Assembly: GCA_947481755.1 (NCBI GenBank)
Contig: CANKHS010000041.1
Span: 1 to 8,983, forward strand
DNA: 8,983 nt
Direction: 5' to 3'
Source: Actinomycetota bacterium
GTDB taxonomy: Bacteria > Actinomycetota > Thermoleophilia > Gaiellales > F1-60-MAGs149
The position numbers were made by a program, and so were the translations under genes. Below, in pieces: positions 6,214-8,983 of the stretch. The first letter of the stretch is position 1. Each line of letters starts with the position of its first letter. The notes under the pieces were generated by a model, which was not told the DNA's origin, searched no databases, and saw only the letters and a list, made by a program, of their open reading frames with translations.

Positions 6214-7972
6214 CGCAACGAGTTTTAGAGAGCGAACAGGTGGACGCTGGGCGTTTTCTCTCCCTGTCTGGATTCTCGCGGCCACCGCGTCGGCGGTGAT
6301 CACGATCCTGACGTCGAATCCGACGCTGCAGTCGGAGGCCGGCAATGTTCGGACACTTGCCGCTGCGGGCGTTGGGACTGTCCTGATGGGCATTGTGTTT
6401 CTCGGTATTCGTTGGGTTCGCCCACCCGAGCACGACCTGTCGATCGAGGTCGTCATCGCGCTATCGGCACTGATCGGTCTCGTACGCGGACTCAGTACTG
6501 CATGGCTCCTCGGCCACATCGATGCACATCAGTTCGCCGCTGTAGCGCAACAGTTGATTGCGCCGATCTTGTTCGGAATCGTGGGAATTCCCATCTTCAA
6601 TGCACTCGTCGAGGGAGTGCAACAACACCGTGCTGAGCGGGATGCACTCGTCGCACGACTGATTGAGTTACGCGAGCGGCAACTCCGACAGGAGCTCCTG
6701 AGTGAGACGATTACCGAGGCGCTCCTCGCCAACGTCTTGACCGCAACAGACGAAGCGCGTCTACAGGTGTCTGAGCGCCCAGCAGTGTCGTCACAGGCTG
6801 AGCGCCAACGACTCGCCGACCTCTTGCGAGCTACGGCGACGGGCTCAGTCCGTTCACTAAGTCACACACTCCACGAGCGCGCTGTGATGACTGCCATTCC
6901 TACGACTGGGTTCGTGGCAACCGTTCGTAACACACTGAACCAACGCCCACTGTGGCCGTGGCAGACCTCGCTCGCACTATCAGTCCTTACGTTTGCCAGT
7001 TCACTGACTGCGCTCGCGAATCTGAGTGAGCTTGCTTTCGGAGCCGTGGTGGTCGTGGCGCTTGGTGCTGCAATCGTGCAATTTGCCCTGACGTGGACAA
7101 CACTTGCCGTGTTCTTGTCCCTTTCTCAGCGTGGCTTTCTGCCGCCCGTGATGGTCATCATCGGGGCGACCGTGCTCGCCGTTGCGCTGGGCTTGGCGCG
7201 AACCGTCGTGATGCTCAACGTCTTCGCTGGCGCATTTCCCACCGGACTGATTGTCGCCCAAGCAGTGATCGCGACATTGGCGATTCTGAGTGTCAACCTT
7301 GCCCTCGCATCGCAGCGTGGTCAAGCAGCAATTATGGAGACGCTACGCCACTCGATTGACGAATCTGAGGTCGATGAGATCGCGCGGAGTCGCGAGCTCG
7401 CACGCACGAGCCGCTCACTTGCGCAGTACGTCCACGGAACACTCCAGTCTCGGCTCTTAGCCGCTGCATTGGCGATCGAACAGGCGGAGCGCGACGAAAC
7501 TCCAGGTTCGTTCGATGCCGCGATTGAGCAGGCTGTCGATGCGCTGTCGTTGTCCAACGCGCTGGCGTCACCGAGTCGAGAACTCGCCCCCGCCGTCCAA
7601 GAAACCGTCGAGTTGTGGTCAGGGTTCGCGACCTTCACCATCACGCTCGACGAATTTGAGCCACCACTTGCGCCCTCTGTCGTCGAGGATGTGTGTCTGA
7701 TTGCCGAAGAAGGCATTGCCAACGCGATGCGGCATGGGCGAGCCACGGCAATCGATGTGGTGGTGTTCAAGCACGACGATGCGGTTGTGCGCGTCGTTGT
7801 CACAGATAACGGAATCGGCCCACAAGGCGGGCCTCGAGGTTTCGGCTCGGCGCTCTTCGACCTCTCCGGCGCTAATACGTGGTCTCTGACCCGACGCCTC
7901 GATGGTGCCGGCTCGTTACTTTCGGTCCGGGTCGCGCGATTCGCGCCCTACCTCGCTCCTGCACCCGACTAG
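6206..7972 (+). CDS. Membrane histidine kinase with two transmembrane bundles
   Basis: This 588-residue sensor kinase presumably phosphorylates the regulator encoded just upstream, with which it overlaps by 8 bases (translational coupling; the nearest GGAG is 15 bases from the ATG). Four likely membrane helices lie at about 18-37, 50-70, 80-102 and 112-133. A charged, probably coiled-coil segment follows (~138-245, containing SVRSLSHTLHERA). About four more helices lie at ~253-273, 277-305, 312-337 and 343-367. The dimerisation helix carries the likely phosphoacceptor H410 in LAQYVHGTLQSRLLAAAL. The ATPase domain has an N box (EEGIANAMRHG, 501-511), a G1 box DNGIG (534-538) and a G2 box GFGS (545-548), so ATP binding looks intact. 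The residue after the histidine is Gly rather than the Asp/Glu typical of HisKA_3 kinases. No periplasmic sensor domain is visible, so the signal may be sensed within the membrane. Codons look less GC-biased by eye than in aroB. The gene ends at TAG 7970-7972, overlapping the aroB stop. Confidence 0.92.
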   Translation: MADATSFRERTGGRWAFSLPVWILAATASAVITILTSNPTLQSEAGNVRTLAAAGVGTVLMGIVFLGIRWVRPPEHDLSIEVVIALSALIGLVRGLSTAWLLGHIDAHQFAAVAQQLIAPILFGIVGIPIFNALVEGVQQHRAERDALVARLIELRERQLRQELLSETITEALLANVLTATDEARLQVSERPAVSSQAERQRLADLLRATATGSVRSLSHTLHERAVMTAIPTTGFVATVRNTLNQRPLWPWQTSLALSVLTFASSLTALANLSELAFGAVVVVALGAAIVQFALTWTTLAVFLSLSQRGFLPPVMVIIGATVLAVALGLARTVVMLNVFAGAFPTGLIVAQAVIATLAILSVNLALASQRGQAAIMETLRHSIDESEVDEIARSRELARTSRSLAQYVHGTLQSRLLAAALAIEQAERDETPGSFDAAIEQAVDALSLSNALASPSRELAPAVQETVELWSGFATFTITLDEFEPPLAPSVVEDVCLIAEEGIANAMRHGRATAIDVVVFKHDDAVVRVVVTDNGIGPQGGPRGFGSALFDLSGANTWSLTRRLDGAGSLLSVRVARFAPYLAPAPD

Positions 7973-8983
7973 CGGTTGCAGGCCGCAGCAACGGCGGCCT
8001 CGACGACCGTATCGTCAAGATCAACACCCCAAACGGCACGCCCTGGAGCCTCGAGGAGTACGAACTTCGTACGACCAGCGCTGCGCTTCTTGTCGGAACG
8101 CATGGCGTCGAGGACCGCCTCAATCGAAACGTCTTCGGCAACCGTCGGTAGCCCCTGACGCGTGAGGACGCCCGTCACCTCGTCGGCCACAGCGGAATCG
8201 AGGCCCGCGTGCTCGACCGACAGCGCGAGTGCCGCGACAAGGCCGATCGCGATCGCCTCACCGTGGAGATAACGGCCCGCTGCTGCGTGCTCAACGCCAT
8301 GGCCGATTGTGTGCCCGAGGTTGAGGATGGCGCGCTCACCGGCCTCCTTCGGGTCTGCTGCCACGACACGGTTCTTGAGCGCGGCAGCGCGGCGAATCAG
8401 TGTCGCCTGCGCCTGATCCTCGCCACGGGTCGACGGCCACTTGCGGATCAGTCCCCACAGCGGATCACCGGCGAGCAACCCCGACTTGAGTGCCTCCGTA
8501 AAGCCAGCTGCCCACTCGCGCTGTGACAGCGTGCTGAGCAGCGTGGGGTCACTCAGGACGGCGAGCGGTGGATGAAACGCGCCGACATCGTTCTTCGCGG
8601 CGACGTCGATACCTGTCTTGCCACCGATACCCGCGTCGACCTGACCGACCAGCGTTGTCGGGCACGAGATCCACGGCAGGCCGCGACGAAAGCTCGCGGC
8701 AGCAAAGCCCGCGACGTCGGTGACGGCACCGCCACCCACGGCGACGATGACGTCTCGGCGCTCGAGCTCGGCCGCGGCGAACGCGCGCCAGAGCTGCTCG
8801 ACCGTCGCAATGCTTTTGACCTGCTCACCACCCGGCAGCACGATCCGCTCGCCAAGATCGGGCACGCGCTCAGCAACGGGTTCGTCGACGACGAGGAACG
8901 CGCGGCGATCGCCAACCAGGTCGGCAATGCGATCGAGTGCGCCGGCCCGAACGATCCCCGAATCGCGGCACGCAATCGCTGCC
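7969..8983 (-). CDS. aroB: 3-dehydroquinate synthase, N-terminus outside the window
   Basis: AroB converts DAHP to 3-dehydroquinate, the second shikimate step, using NAD+ and a divalent metal in the cytoplasm. The 337 visible residues are nearly full length; probably a few to some twenty N-terminal residues lie right of 8983, unless the protein is fused to another domain such as AroK. Visible landmarks are LPGGEQVKS, the nucleotide-binding AVGGGAVTDVAGFAAAS, PTTLVGQVDAGIGGKTGID, KNDVGAFHPP, and the metal ligands Glu in GFTEALKSG, His in NLGHTIGHGVE and His in LHGEAIAIG. The open frame continues to the window edge without a stop. The 3' end is convergent with the kinase gene and shares a 4-base CTAG. 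Its product feeds AroQ, encoded at 4997-5431. Confidence 0.97.
   Translation of the reverse strand, partial: AAIACRDSGIVRAGALDRIADLVGDRRAFLVVDEPVAERVPDLGERIVLPGGEQVKSIATVEQLWRAFAAAELERRDVIVAVGGGAVTDVAGFAAASFRRGLPWISCPTTLVGQVDAGIGGKTGIDVAAKNDVGAFHPPLAVLSDPTLLSTLSQREWAAGFTEALKSGLLAGDPLWGLIRKWPSTRGEDQAQATLIRRAAALKNRVVAADPKEAGERAILNLGHTIGHGVEHAAAGRYLHGEAIAIGLVAALALSVEHAGLDSAVADEVTGVLTRQGLPTVAEDVSIEAVLDAMRSDKKRSAGRTKFVLLEAPGRAVWGVDLDDTVVEAAVAAACNR

Noticed and set aside
5428..6519. 363-residue minus-strand open frame across the response regulator
   Set aside because: The plus strand has a complete receiver and helix-turn-helix domain; the antisense product has no domain and overlaps two real genes.
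5432..7972. Insertion of the two-component genes by a mobile element
   Set aside because: No flanking direct repeats, terminal inverted repeats, integrase or tRNA attachment site were seen at either boundary.

Overview
The window is high-GC bacterial DNA that most resembles an actinomycete (Actinomycetota). A class such as Thermoleophilia is possible but unproven from one window. The evidence is the housekeeping order aroB, aroQ (type II), pepQ-like peptidase, efp, all on the minus strand, which is a classical actinobacterial cluster. Promoter-like TANNNT hexamers also sit exactly at -12 to -7 of several start codons, the arrangement of leaderless actinobacterial mRNAs.

Layout from right to left on the minus strand: aroB (7969-8983, N-terminus outside the window), aroQ (4997-5431), an M24 Xaa-Pro peptidase (3916-5004), a 1152-residue secreted modular surface protein (355-3813), and the first third to half of efp (1-287). 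Two pieces break the ancestral cluster. A plus-strand two-component system, a LuxR/NarL-type response regulator (5545-6213) overlapping a 588-residue membrane histidine kinase (6206-7972), lies between aroB and aroQ. The large secreted protein lies between the peptidase and efp.

The core genes serve housekeeping functions. AroB and AroQ perform steps 2 and 3 of the shikimate pathway, the peptidase trims proline-containing peptides, and EF-P relieves ribosome stalling at polyproline. aroQ and pepQ overlap by 8 bases and are clearly co-translated, as are the regulator and kinase. The kinase and aroB are convergent and share the palindrome CTAG, in which each reads its own stop codon, so no terminator can lie between them.

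The most unusual content is: (i) the kinase, with two membrane bundles separated by a cytoplasmic helical segment and an atypical phosphoacceptor box; (ii) the secreted protein, with a cysteine-paired propeller-like half followed by Cna-B/SdrD-like, CshA-like and DUF11-like domains but no visible cell-wall anchor; (iii) a 21-bp tandem repeat upstream of that gene; and (iv) a 17-bp perfect hairpin between that gene and efp. Whether the two-component system controls the secreted protein cannot be told from sequence. No tRNA, rRNA, CRISPR array, transposase or phage gene is visible.
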